This document shows positions 35,521-43,369 of a DNA stretch of 64,000 bases, in pieces. Position 1 is the first letter of the stretch. Each line of letters begins with the position of its first letter. The notes under the pieces were generated by a model that was not told the DNA's origin, did no database searches, and was given only the letters and a program-made list of their open reading frames with translations. The DNA comes from Streptomyces sp. NBC_00154 (lineage in GTDB: Bacteria; Actinomycetota; Actinomycetes; Streptomycetales; Streptomycetaceae): the NCBI RefSeq assembly GCF_026342835.1, contig NZ_JAPEMI010000004.1:62001-126000 (forward strand), read 5' to 3'. Position numbers and translations under genes: made by a program.

Positions 35521-36400
35521 GTGATCCTCACAGTTGTCACAGATCAGGTGGACGTCGAGCTCGGCGGGGACCACCTTGTCGAGCTTGGCAAGGAACTTCT
35601 TGAACTCGGCGGCGCGGTGGCGGCGGTGCAGGGAGCCGATGACCTCGCCGGTGGCGGTGTTGAGCGCCGCGAACAAGGTGGTGACGCCTCCGCGCAGGTA
35701 GTCGTGGGTGCGGCGTTCGGGCATGCCGGGCATCATCGGCAGCACCGGGGCCGAGCGGTCCAACGCCTGGATTTGCGATTTCTCGTCGACGCAGAGCACG
35801 ATGGCGCGCTCGGGCGGATCGAGGTACAGGCCCACAACGTCGCGGACCTTCTCGACGAACTGTGGGTCCTTGCTCAGCTTGAAGGTGTCGACCTGGTGCG
35901 GCTTGAGGCCGAAGGTGCGCCAGATCCGTGAGACCGTCGACTGGCTCAGCCCGCTCTGCTTCGCCATCTCGCGCGTGGACCAGTGCGTGGCGCCCTTCGG
36001 CGTCGCCTCCAGGGTCCGCACGATCACGTCCTCGACCTGCTCGTCGGTCACCGTGCGCGCCGGGCCCGGCCGCTTCTCGTCGGCCAGGCCCTCCAGCCGG
36101 TTGGCCGCGAACCGCTTCCGCCATGTGGCCACCGTGGTCGGGTGGATCCCGAGGTCCGCGCCCACCGCAGTGTTCGACAACCCGTCAGCGCACGCGAGGA
36201 CGATCCGGCAGCGCAAGGCCAGAGCCTGCGCCGACGTCGCCCGCCGTGACCAGCGCAGCAACGTCTCCCGCTCGTCATCCGTCAGGACCACTTCGACCGT
36301 CGGCCGACCCATGCGCGCCATGAGCCAAGCATACTTCTAAAGCTTTCCTAAGACTCGGGACACTAGTGCTGCTCCGCGGAAGTTCGTGGAGGGGTGTTGA

Positions 36401-36733
36401 TCAGGGCGTCGGGTCGCCGAGGTAGAAGCCGCACGCGCAGTCCAGGGCCTCCTCGGGTGAGCCGAAGGGCAGTCCGGTGGGCAGGAAGTTGTCCTCGTAC
36501 TTGCCTCGGCTGGCGAGGTAGAGGGCGAAGCCCCAGGTGTGCAGGACGCCGGTGAAGCGCAGGCGGCATAGCGGCAGCGGCTCCTGCTCGTCTGCCAACT
36601 CTCCTGTCACGTAGGCGAATCCCGCGCGGAAGCGCACCTGGACTCCGGTGAGTTGGGGCCAGCGTTCCTTGGCGCGGGCATGCAGGCGGTGGTGCAGGTG
36701 GTGCTGCATGGATTCGGGCGGGTTCTTCGGCAC
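36401..36733 (-). CDS. Passenger protein of the IS630 element (110 aa)
   Basis: GTG 36731-36733 behind a GGATGGGGG stretch gives a protein beginning VPKNPPESMQHHLHHRL. It contains VQVRFRAGFAYVTGELAD, LCRLRFTGVLHTWGFALYL and a C-terminal ALDCACGFYLGD. Small streptomycete proteins with this R-F-R-G-x-F-A-Y-V and D-C-A-C-G-x-Y-L-G-D pattern are common and of unknown function. It lies within the inverted repeats and is divergent from the transposase, so it travels with the IS. Confidence 0.7.
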   Translation of the reverse strand: MPKNPPESMQHHLHHRLHARAKERWPQLTGVQVRFRAGFAYVTGELADEQEPLPLCRLRFTGVLHTWGFALYLASRGKYEDNFLPTGLPFGSPEEALDCACGFYLGDPTP

Positions 36734-36805
36734 GCCCCCATCCTGCCGGGTCACCGTCCGAGTGCGCCATGATCACCTCTTCGGGCAGGCGCGGGCGGGG
36801 AAAGC

Positions 36806-37876
36806 ATGGCGGGGATGGGCGGGGCAGTCGCGGTGGAGCTGGAGGAGCCGGTGCGTGAGCGTCTGATCCAGACCACGGCCTCTTTGAAGGCGCAGGTGCG
36901 GGCGGTGCTGCGGGCGCGGATCGTCCTCGCGGCCGCGGAGGGGCTGAGTAACGGGGCGATCGCGCGGGAGCTGGTGATCAGCGTGAACACGGTCCGCAAG
37001 TGGCGCGGCCGGTTCGCGGACCGGGGGCCGGCAGGGCTGAAGGATGCCGCCCGCTCGGGCCGTCCCAAGACGTACGGGCCCCGGGTGACGGTCGCGATCG
37101 TGGCCGCCGCGACCAGTGCACCTCCGCGTCCGGAGGCGACCTGGTCGCACCGCACGATCGCCGCCCAGGTCGCCAGTACTGTGTTCGCTTCGATCTCCGC
37201 TTCCCAAGTCGGCAGGATCCTGGCCGATTTGGACCTCAAGCCGCACCGGGTGCGTGGCTGGCTCACCCGCCGTGACACTCCCGACTTCTGGGACCGGGTC
37301 CGGGATGTGTGCGACCTTTACCGTGATCCGCCCAAGGGTGCGGTGGTGCTGTCCATCGATGAGAAGACCGCGATCGCCGCCCGCTCCCGGCGTCATCCCG
37401 GCCGTCCCGCGGCGCCGGGCGAGCCGGCCCGTCAGGAGTTCGAGTACCGCCGCCACGGCACCGCCTCGCTGGTCGCGGCCCTGGACGTACGCACCGGCGA
37501 GGTCCTCACCGAGATCATCGCCCGCAACGACGCGGTGACCTTCACCGGCTTCCTCGACCAGCTCGATGCGGTCATCGCCCCTGGCCAGGACATCCACGTG
37601 GTGCTGGACAACGGCTCCTCGCATACCGCCAAGCGCACCAAGAAGTGGCTGGCCGACCATCCGCGCTGGCACGTCCACTGGACCCCGCCTCACGCCTCCT
37701 GGCTCAATCAGGTGGAGCTGTTCTTTTCCGTCCTGACCCGCCGCGTCCTTCGGCACGGCGACTTCTCCAGCCGCGACGACCTCATCGACAAGCTGGAGAG
37801 CTACGTGATCAACCGCAACAAGACCGCGAAGCCATACAAGTGGACCTACGACGGTGCCCCGCTCAAGACCACCTGA
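36806..37876 (+). CDS. IS630-family transposase (356 aa)
   Basis: ATG 36806. The HTH GLSNGAIARELVISVNTVRK is followed by a second winged-type segment and the DDE triad: LSIDEKTAI, VVLDNGSSH and NQVELFFSVL. Uninterrupted and probably active. It is distinct from the other three IS630-type transposases in the window. Confidence 0.92.
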   Translation: MAGMGGAVAVELEEPVRERLIQTTASLKAQVRAVLRARIVLAAAEGLSNGAIARELVISVNTVRKWRGRFADRGPAGLKDAARSGRPKTYGPRVTVAIVAAATSAPPRPEATWSHRTIAAQVASTVFASISASQVGRILADLDLKPHRVRGWLTRRDTPDFWDRVRDVCDLYRDPPKGAVVLSIDEKTAIAARSRRHPGRPAAPGEPARQEFEYRRHGTASLVAALDVRTGEVLTEIIARNDAVTFTGFLDQLDAVIAPGQDIHVVLDNGSSHTAKRTKKWLADHPRWHVHWTPPHASWLNQVELFFSVLTRRVLRHGDFSSRDDLIDKLESYVINRNKTAKPYKWTYDGAPLKTT

Positions 37877-37994
37877 TCAGCACCCCTCCACGAACTTCCG
37901 CGGTGCAGCACTAGGGCTCCGGACACTTCGGAAACCGGGATATGGAACAGGTACTCAAGCAGCTTGGTGAGGGTGGCTGTGTAGGGCTCAACGG

Positions 37995-38134
37995 GGTTCT
38001 GGCACACATTCCGTGTGCGATCTTGAGCCCGGCTTCATCGGAGCCCGGCGACGCGTGGTTCGCGCAGCTCACGTGACGCGCGCCTTCTGCTGGCGAGAGC
38101 GAGCATGATCTTTCACGGAATGTGTGCCAGAGCC
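37995..38134. mobile_element. 140-bp MITE with perfect 8-bp target duplication
   Basis: The ends GGTTCTGGCACACATTCCGTG and their inverse (one mismatch) enclose 140 bp without a gene. CTCAACGG is repeated directly at 37987-37994 and 38135-38142. The 8-bp duplication and the end sequence resemble the neighbouring ISL3-type end (GGTTCTGGCACAGATCTT at 38141), so an ISL3-family transposase probably mobilised it. Confidence 0.75.
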
Positions 38135-38177
38135 CTCAACGGTTCTGGCACAGATCTTGGGGAGCGATCGCGGAGTG

Positions 38178-38370
38178 TTACTGAAGCAGGATCATCTTGC
38201 GGAGTAGTTCGAATCCGGCTCGGTCGTAGAGCTGCCTCTTGATCTTCTTGATGCGGTTCACGGCGCCTTCGGTGCCGCCGGGACTCCAGTCCAGTGTGAG
38301 TCCGGCGGTCACGGCGTTGAGATCGTGGAGCAGGTGGAGGGCGAAGCCGGTGAGGCCGGGCAGCTGGCTG
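38178..38370 (-). pseudogene. ISL3-family transposase, C-terminal remnant
   Basis: The frame reads LTGFALHLLHDLNAVTAGLT, DWSPGGTEGAVNRIKKIKRQ and YDRAGFELLRKMILLQ, the conserved ISL3 transposase end with its EGxVNRIKxxKRQxYGRA block. Everything before it is lost. An ISL3-type end lies just beyond the stop (38141-38164). Confidence 0.85.
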
Positions 38371-38460
38371 GTCCCGCGCCGAACAGACCGCCGCCGCGGG
38401 CTGACCGAACCACACCACAACCCTGGGTGGCCTGACAGCAATGAACGACTTTCAGGGGGT

Positions 38461-39465
38461 TCAGTGGCGTTCGGGCTTCGACGACCGCGACATCAGCTCC
38501 TCCACGGCCACCTGTGGAGACTTTCCGCCGTGAACGATGTCGACCACTGTCTCGGTGATCGGCATATCGACGCCGTGACGTCGGCCGAGATCCAGCACCG
38601 ACTTGCAGGACGTGACGCCCTCTGCCGTCTGCCTTGTGGCAGCGACGGTCTCTTGCAGCGTCATCCCGCGCCCCAGATGGGTGCCGAAGGTGTTGTTGCG
38701 GGACAGTGGCGAGGCACACGTGGCAACCAGGTCGCCCATGCCGGCCATACCCGCGAAAGTGTGCGGGTCGGCGCCCATCGCCTGGCCGAGGCGCGTGGTC
38801 TCGGCCAGGCCGCGGGTGATCAGCGATGCCTTCGTGTTGTCTCCCATGCCCATACCGCCCGCGATGCCGACGGCCAGGCCGATGACGTTCTTCGCCGCGC
38901 CACCGATCTCGCAGCCCACCACGTCCGCATTCGTATAGGGACGGTAGTAGCCGGTGTGGCAGACCGCCTGGAGCCGCTGCGCAACGTCCTTGCTCTTGCA
39001 GGCCACGACGCCTGCGGCTGGCTGGCGGTGGACGATCTCGCCAGCCAAGTTGGGGCCGGACACGACAGCTATCCGCTCCGGGCCCGCGCCCGTGACTTCT
39101 GCGATGACCTCACTCATCAGCTTGGCCGTGCCGAGTTCAACGCCTTTCATCAGGCTGACCAGTACCGTATCCACGTCGATCACTGATGCCCAGGCAGCAA
39201 GGTTGGCGCGCAGCGTCTGCGAGGGCACGGCGAGTAGTGCGAACTCGGCGTCGGATGCGGCCTTCGCCGGGTCGGTCGTGGCCGTGATCCCAGGGGGCAG
39301 GTCGAGGTCGGGAAAGTACTCGGGGTTCCGGCCGGTGGTGTTGATGGTGTCAACCAGCTCCGGGCGTCGCGCCCATAGGGAGACCTCGCACCCCGCGTCA
39401 GCCAGGATCATGGCGAACACGGTCCCCCAGGACCCGGCCCCGAATACAGCGATGCGGGTCGTCAC
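38461..39465 (-). CDS. gpsA: NAD(P)-dependent glycerol-3-phosphate dehydrogenase (334 aa)
   Basis: GTG 39463-39465 follows GGGAGG. The Rossmann start is IAVFGAGSWGTVFAMILADA, and VLVSLMKGVE, VVSGPNLAGEI and the C-terminal domain NVIGLAVGIAGGMGMGDN, with its substrate-binding lysine, follow. It converts dihydroxyacetone phosphate to glycerol-3-phosphate for phospholipids. It looks full length and intact. Its place between IS fragments, with no lipid or thiamine-monophosphate kinase neighbours, suggests an extra accessory copy rather than the housekeeping gene. Confidence 0.92.
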   Translation of the reverse strand: MTTRIAVFGAGSWGTVFAMILADAGCEVSLWARRPELVDTINTTGRNPEYFPDLDLPPGITATTDPAKAASDAEFALLAVPSQTLRANLAAWASVIDVDTVLVSLMKGVELGTAKLMSEVIAEVTGAGPERIAVVSGPNLAGEIVHRQPAAGVVACKSKDVAQRLQAVCHTGYYRPYTNADVVGCEIGGAAKNVIGLAVGIAGGMGMGDNTKASLITRGLAETTRLGQAMGADPHTFAGMAGMGDLVATCASPLSRNNTFGTHLGRGMTLQETVAATRQTAEGVTSCKSVLDLGRRHGVDMPITETVVDIVHGGKSPQVAVEELMSRSSKPERH

Positions 39466-39843
39466 CGACCGGCCTCCCTCCCCTTGCGCCGCCCGAGCGG
39501 CGGCGCGCTTCGGGACGAAGCATACGAGGCGCCTTGCGGCGCAAAGTTCCGCCAGTGGCGCTGGTCGTTCTGTCAACGCTCCTTCGGTTGGCCCACAGCA
39601 GTGGTGTCGATTTCTCGGTTCGCACAGATTTTGGGGAGTGGCTTCGTTCACTTCAACCGACAGCGTTTGTTCGTGGGTTCCGGCGGCGTTCAGTGATGAT
39701 CGGCACTCTGGATGTTCACGAGAAATAGCAGCAGCGGCAGCGTCGTGGGCGTCCCGCTCGTAGACCTGCTTCGCAGATCGTCGTGATCGTTCCGCGGAAA
39801 AGGAGCCGTGCTGTCTGCGGCAGAGGTGACACCATGCGGTGTC
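39466..39843. other. Gene-free stretch upstream of gpsA
   Basis: No convincing gene. At 39617-39638 there is GGTTCGCACAGATTTTGGGG, similar to the ISL3-type end at 38141-38164 and in the same orientation, so gpsA lies between two ISL3-like end sequences. The rest appears to be promoter and spacer DNA. Confidence 0.4.
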
Positions 39844-40383
39844 ATGGCAGATGACAGCACCAGTGCGTTTCAGGCGGGCCAGACGGGGCTCATCGTCCGG
39901 ATCCCGGAGGCGGAGCCGGCCGTCCGCGGGTGGCGTGAACGGCTCGACCCCTCAGCCCAGGCCGGGGTTCCAGCCCATGTCACCGTGCTTTTCCCGTTCC
40001 TCGACGAGAGCCGAATAGATGCGCTCGTCTACTCCGCTCTCGCGGGCGTGCTGGGAAGCCACCAGACTTTTGACCTGCGGTTCGAGAGATGTGGACGACT
40101 CCCGGGAGTGCTGTATCTCGTCCCTGAGCCTGACACGCAGTTGCGGCAGCTCACGGAGGCGATCGCTGATCGTTGGCCTGAGGCTCCGCCGTATGGCGGC
40201 CGGTTCGCCGAGATCGTGCCGCACCTGACCATCGCTCAAGGTCAGGAAGACGCCGTCCTGGAGGAGATCGAGGCTGACCTCGCCAGCAGGCTCCCGTTCA
40301 CGTCTCGCGTCTCGTCGGTTGAACTCATCGTGCACGACGGCACGAAGTGGCAAGAACGGGCGTCGTTCGCACTCGGAGAATGA
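39844..40383 (+). CDS. 2H phosphoesterase, 2'-5' RNA ligase-like (179 aa)
   Basis: Two HxT/Sx motifs, HVTVLFPF (about residue 40) and HLTIAQG (about residue 128), define the 2H superfamily (LigT/CPDase type), which hydrolyses or forms 2',5'- or 2',3'-cyclic phosphoester bonds. I chose ATG 39844; a GTG at 39808 in the same frame is possible. Stand-alone in the window; substrate unknown. Confidence 0.8.
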   Translation: MADDSTSAFQAGQTGLIVRIPEAEPAVRGWRERLDPSAQAGVPAHVTVLFPFLDESRIDALVYSALAGVLGSHQTFDLRFERCGRLPGVLYLVPEPDTQLRQLTEAIADRWPEAPPYGGRFAEIVPHLTIAQGQEDAVLEEIEADLASRLPFTSRVSSVELIVHDGTKWQERASFALGE

Positions 40384-40389
40384 AGCAGG

Positions 40390-40788
40390 TCATGAGGCTT
40401 GGCTGGTCCGCTGCCCCTTGGGGCAGCGGACCAGCAGAGGACTCCCGTCAGTCGGCTTCAGCGTGCTCGGCACGAGAGCGTCGGCGGCCGCGTGCAGCCG
40501 GTCGGCGGCGAGGTCGGCCAGGCGCGGGTTGTTGTGGACGCGGTGGGCGATGTGGTGCAGGGTCCTGCGGGCCGTCACCTGCGGGTTGGGCAGTTCGGCC
40601 AGCTCGGGAAGGCACAGTGCCGGAAGGCAGGCGCGCAGCAGGTCTTCGCTGAGGGCTGGGGCCAGCTCTTTGGCGGGGAGTTCTTCGCCGTCCGGGTCGG
40701 CGCCGGCGGCGTGGACGCGGGCGTCTTGAGCACGAGTCTCGGCCTGGTCCAGTTGGGCGTCGGCCGCCGCCAGCAGCAGGGTCTTCAT
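40390..40788 (-). CDS. Hypothetical helical protein (132 aa), possibly truncated
   Basis: From ATG 40786-40788: MKTLLLAAADAQLDQAETRA, then EDLLRACLPALCLPELAEL and ARRTLHHIAHRVHNNPRLAD. Codon use and composition look coding. The frame stays open upstream, into DNA that on the plus strand belongs to a recombinase gene tail, so its front may be missing. No family recognised. Confidence 0.45.
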   Translation of the reverse strand: MKTLLLAAADAQLDQAETRAQDARVHAAGADPDGEELPAKELAPALSEDLLRACLPALCLPELAELPNPQVTARRTLHHIAHRVHNNPRLADLAADRLHAAADALVPSTLKPTDGSPLLVRCPKGQRTSQAS

Positions 40789-40794
40789 CGGCAA

Positions 40795-40923
40795 GATCGG
40801 CCGGTCCCAGAAGGGCGAGAAGGCGCGACTCACCGCCGAGGCCGAGCGGGCTGACCACGTCGTCGCCGCCATCGACGCGGCCCTGGCCACAGCTACCGGA
40901 GGAGTGCATGGGCAGGATCAGTG
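40795..40923 (+). pseudogene. 3' tail of a recombinase gene (TnpB-type position)
   Basis: The frame reads QKGEKARLTAEAERADHVV and AAIDAALATATGG and stops at 40921-40923, overlapping the ATG of the next gene at 40908. The charged helical tail and overlap with a coiled-coil accessory gene match the end of tnpB in Tn554-like operons. The rest of the gene is absent. Confidence 0.45.
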
Positions 40924-41414
40924 ACACCGACCGGAGCCGGAACGAGGAAGCGATCCGCGCCGCCATGGACCGGCTCCTTCGCGGCGAACTCCCGCCCGGC
41001 GGCCGATGCGACCTCAAGACCCTCGCGGCCGATGCGGGAGTGACCCGCACCGGTTTCTACCCGAAGAGGGACCGGGACGGCAGCGTCCGGGAAGGGCCTT
41101 ACCAGCACCTTGGTGACGAGTTCGTACGCCGTCTGGCGGCCCATCGGGAAGCCGGGGAGGCGCCAGACCCCAGAGACGCCCAGATCGAGCGCCTGAAGGC
41201 CCAGAACGCCGAACTGAAGGACCGCGTCACCGAGCGGGACGCGACCATCGAGGAGCTGACCGAGTTCAAGAAACTCGCACTGTCCCGGCTCGCCGCCCAG
41301 CACGACGAGATCACGCACCTACGCAGCCCGCAGCCGTCCCCCGAGCCGCTACCGCCCGCCAAACTGGCCACCGTCCCCCGCACCAGGACCACCGCCATCG
41401 GCACCTGCAGCTGA
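40908..41414 (+). CDS. HTH plus coiled-coil accessory protein of recombinase elements (168 aa, DUF6262/TnpC-like)
   Basis: ATG 40908 follows GGAGGAG. The N-terminus RNEEAIRAAMDRLLRG and CDLKTLAADAGVTRTGFYP form an HTH; residues ~90-140 are a coiled coil (DAQIERLKAQNAELKDRVTE). Proteins of this build follow the large recombinase in Tn554-type operons and are thought to aid recombination. Here only a tail of that recombinase remains, so this is an orphan. Confidence 0.65.
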   Translation: MGRISDTDRSRNEEAIRAAMDRLLRGELPPGGRCDLKTLAADAGVTRTGFYPKRDRDGSVREGPYQHLGDEFVRRLAAHREAGEAPDPRDAQIERLKAQNAELKDRVTERDATIEELTEFKKLALSRLAAQHDEITHLRSPQPSPEPLPPAKLATVPRTRTTAIGTCS

Positions 41415-41456
41415 CGGCCCTTCCATGAGCCAGAGCACCTGAGCGTGACCAACATG

Positions 41457-41560
41457 TCCAGGAGCGCTTTCGACCTGGGGCGATAGGGCATTCCGGGGTT
41501 CTGATGGTCAGTAAGAGGACTTCACTCCTGAGGTGAAGACAAGTAGCGGGTGATCGTCGG
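41457..41560. repeat. Imperfect ~100-bp repeat, copy A
   Basis: Contains CGACCTGGGGCGATAG and, further on, an AGGTGAAG block in the same order and spacing as copy B at 42217-42325. The two copies are direct repeats flanking the GNAT gene. They look like ends of a decayed IS. Confidence 0.45.
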
Positions 41561-41699
41561 CTGGACGTCAGCCCGGAGATTCCCGGTAACCCTCCGGGGG
41601 GCCGCCCGGTGGGGCAGGCGTCCCGCGACGAATCTCCTTGCCGATCTGTAGATGGCGACCTATCGTCGGCCCGCACCGCTCCCGACCCGAAGGCCGTTG

Positions 41700-42215
41700 A
41701 TGTCTGTCCGCCCTGCCATCGCCCGCGACGCCGACTTCCTCTGGCGCATCCTGCTCGAGGCATACAACTGGAGCGGCGAGCAGCGGTTCACTGCCGAGCA
41801 GCTCGCCGCTGAGCCGCACGCCGCGCGCTACCTCGTCGGTTGGCCCCGCAGGGACGACTTCGGGGTCATCGCAGAGACCGACGGTGGCGAACCGATGGGC
41901 GCGGTCTGGGCGCGGCGCCTCCCCGAGAGTGAGCCCGGATACGGCTTCGTTGCGCCGGACGTCCCTGAGCTGACCCTCGGCCTGTTGCCCGAACACCGCG
42001 GCCGCGGGCACGGTCGGGCCCTGATGGAGGCGCTAATCCAGGCCGCCGCAGGGGGACTGGCCCCGGTCGCTCGGCTCAGCCTCAGCGTCGAGGACGGCAA
42101 TCCCGCTATGCATCTCTACACTGCCCTCGGCTTCACCCGGGTCGGGCGCAACGGCAACTCGGACACAATGGTTCTGAACGTCCGGCCCTGCCCCATAACA
42201 CTGAGCATTTCTTGA
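41700..42215 (+). CDS. GNAT-family acetyltransferase (171 aa)
   Basis: ATG 41700 starts MSVRPAIARDADFLWRILL. The acetyl-CoA site is LGLLPEHRGRGHGRALME (V/L-x-x-x-x-R-G-x-G-x-A/G), and the C-terminal LSVEDGNPAMHLYTALGFTR is the family's beta6-alpha4 block. Acceptor unknown. The last ~15 residues run into the repeat copy B region and may be foreign. Confidence 0.88.
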   Translation: MSVRPAIARDADFLWRILLEAYNWSGEQRFTAEQLAAEPHAARYLVGWPRRDDFGVIAETDGGEPMGAVWARRLPESEPGYGFVAPDVPELTLGLLPEHRGRGHGRALMEALIQAAAGGLAPVARLSLSVEDGNPAMHLYTALGFTRVGRNGNSDTMVLNVRPCPITLSIS

Positions 42216-42216
42216 C

Positions 42217-42325
42217 AGGAGAGTGCGTTTGACCTGGGGCGATAGCGCTTGTCTAGGGTCGAGTTGTCCAGGGAAAGAGGCGCTTTCCAGGTGAAGCAGC
42301 GTAGTGGGGTGGATCCGCGCGTCCG
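42217..42325. repeat. Imperfect ~100-bp repeat, copy B
   Basis: Direct-repeat partner of 41457-41560 (shared TTGACCTGGGGCGATAG-type block and AGGTGAAG block). It lies between the GNAT gene and an IS982-type transposase start. Confidence 0.45.
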
Positions 42326-42418
42326 TATCCGGGGCGATGGTAGTGGTGCTGTCTCGCAAGCCGGTGGGGTGCTGCTGGTGGAGACTATCCGCCGGACCGG
42401 CCGGGAAGTTCGGAGTCG

Positions 42419-42515
42419 CTGAGCAGAGGTGGCCGGCCCATCCATGAGTTCCCCTGATCTCGTCGTCGATCTTCACGTAAAGTCCGGTGAGAAGGGTGTC
42501 CAGGTCGTTCGTCAC
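42419..42515 (-). pseudogene. IS982-family transposase, N-terminal remnant
   Basis: From GTG 42513-42515 the frame reads TNDLDTLLTGLYVKIDDEI, typical of the IS982 transposase start. After a frameshift the next conserved block GRPPLLSDSEL appears in another frame and then a stop follows. The catalytic domain is gone. Confidence 0.65.
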
Positions 42516-42580
42516 ACAATGACCTTGGGCACCTTCTGTGTTGGGGTGATCGGTTTTGCGAGAACGAGAAGGTTCACGGT

Positions 42581-43126
42581 ATGACGTCGGAGTCGGAGCG
42601 GTTCATCGTCCTAACCGGGGGTCCCGGGTCCGGGAAGAGCACCTTGATCGACCACCTGGAGGGGATGGGCTACGCGCGGTCCCACGAGGCAGGGCGCGGC
42701 ATCATCCAGGACCAGGTCGCAGTCGCCGGACGGGCGCTGCCCTGGGCAGACCCAGCTTTGTTCGCCGAACTGATGCTCTGCTGGGAACTGCGTTCTTACC
42801 GCATCGCCGCAGCACAGACGGCGCCAGTCCTTTTCGACCGAGGAGTCCCTGACATCGTGGGCTACCTGAAGCTGGAAGGGCTGCCCGTACCGGAGCACGT
42901 TCACACTGCCGCGCAGAGGTTTCGGTACCACCGCCGCGTGTTCATCGCACCCCCCTGGCCCGAGATCTACGAACAGGACAGCGAGCGCAAGCAGTCCTAC
43001 AAGGAGGCCGAGCGCACCTACGAGTCAATGGTCATGACGTACACCGCCTACGGCTACGAGCTGGTACACCTTCCCCTCGCATCCGTCGCGAAGCGGGCAC
43101 GATTCGTCACCGACGCTCTTCGCTGA
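42581..43126 (+). CDS. AAA/P-loop nucleotide kinase-like protein (181 aa)
   Basis: MTSESERFIVLTGGPGSGKST gives the Walker A motif at residues ~13-20. LFDRGVPDIVGYL resembles the Asp-Arg block of nucleoside-kinase-like AAA_28 proteins, and a lid-like RFRYHRRVFIAPPW segment follows. The family includes thymidylate/NadR-like kinases of unassigned substrate. Stand-alone, with the start ATG 14 bases after a G-rich stretch. Appears intact. Confidence 0.82.
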   Translation: MTSESERFIVLTGGPGSGKSTLIDHLEGMGYARSHEAGRGIIQDQVAVAGRALPWADPALFAELMLCWELRSYRIAAAQTAPVLFDRGVPDIVGYLKLEGLPVPEHVHTAAQRFRYHRRVFIAPPWPEIYEQDSERKQSYKEAERTYESMVMTYTAYGYELVHLPLASVAKRARFVTDALR

Positions 43127-43369
43127 CCGCTTCGGATCAACTCGTCTAGGCCCTAACAAGATGCTCGCGACGCTGAGACACAGAGCAGTTCCGATAGCTC
43201 ATCGGCGCCCCTAGCTGACAGGCCGAGGGCTGCAAAGGGACACGTCTTTCGGAACCTGCGCGAGTTCCTACTGCCCCAGAGCGACACGGGCCACTGCTTC
43301 GCTGGGACACAGCTTGCGGCATGGGCTCGTCAAAATGAGACACGACCAGCGCGGGACACAGCGAGTGCG

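Larger units (their letters stand above)
34204..35531 (-). mobile_element. IS110-family element inserted in the IS630 transposase gene
   Basis: The element is defined by restoring the interrupted gene: on the minus strand the target is GTGACAA-CT-ACGCC, and the two-base core CT is found at both junctions (AG at 34202-34203 and 35532-35533 on the plus strand). There are no terminal inverted repeats, as usual for IS110. The left (5') non-coding end is long (about 220 bases) and the right end very short, which is the IS110-group arrangement. Confidence 0.88.
33900..36321 (-). pseudogene. IS630-family transposase split by IS110
   Basis: The N-terminal part (36321 down to 35532) has an HTH (GLSNTAVGADLGIHPTTVAT) and the first DDE Asp in LCVDEKSQIQ and ends at the second Asp, ICDN. 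The C-terminal part (34203 down to 33900) resumes with THKTPAIQKW and contains NQVERWFG with the Glu. Deleting the IS110 element restores DNYATHK in frame and a 363-residue protein. It is therefore inactivated only by that insertion. Confidence 0.88.
33871..36363 (-). mobile_element. IS630-family element interrupted by an IS110 element
   Basis: The 18-base ends are GTGTCCCGAGTCTTAGGA at 33871-33888 and its exact inverse at 36346-36363, each flanked by TA (33869-33870 and 36364-36365). Removing the IS110 insert (1330 bp) leaves an ordinary ~1.16-kb IS630 element with one transposase gene. Confidence 0.85.
36366..37911 (+). mobile_element. IS630-family element with a divergent passenger gene
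   Basis: Ends GTGCTGCTCCGCGGAAG... at 36366 and the inverse at 37911 match over about 37 bases with two mismatches. TA flanks both ends (36364-36365 and 37912-37913). The left TA is the same dinucleotide that flanks the neighbouring IS630 element, so the two elements abut exactly. Inside are a transposase gene and, divergently, a 110-residue gene. Confidence 0.82.
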
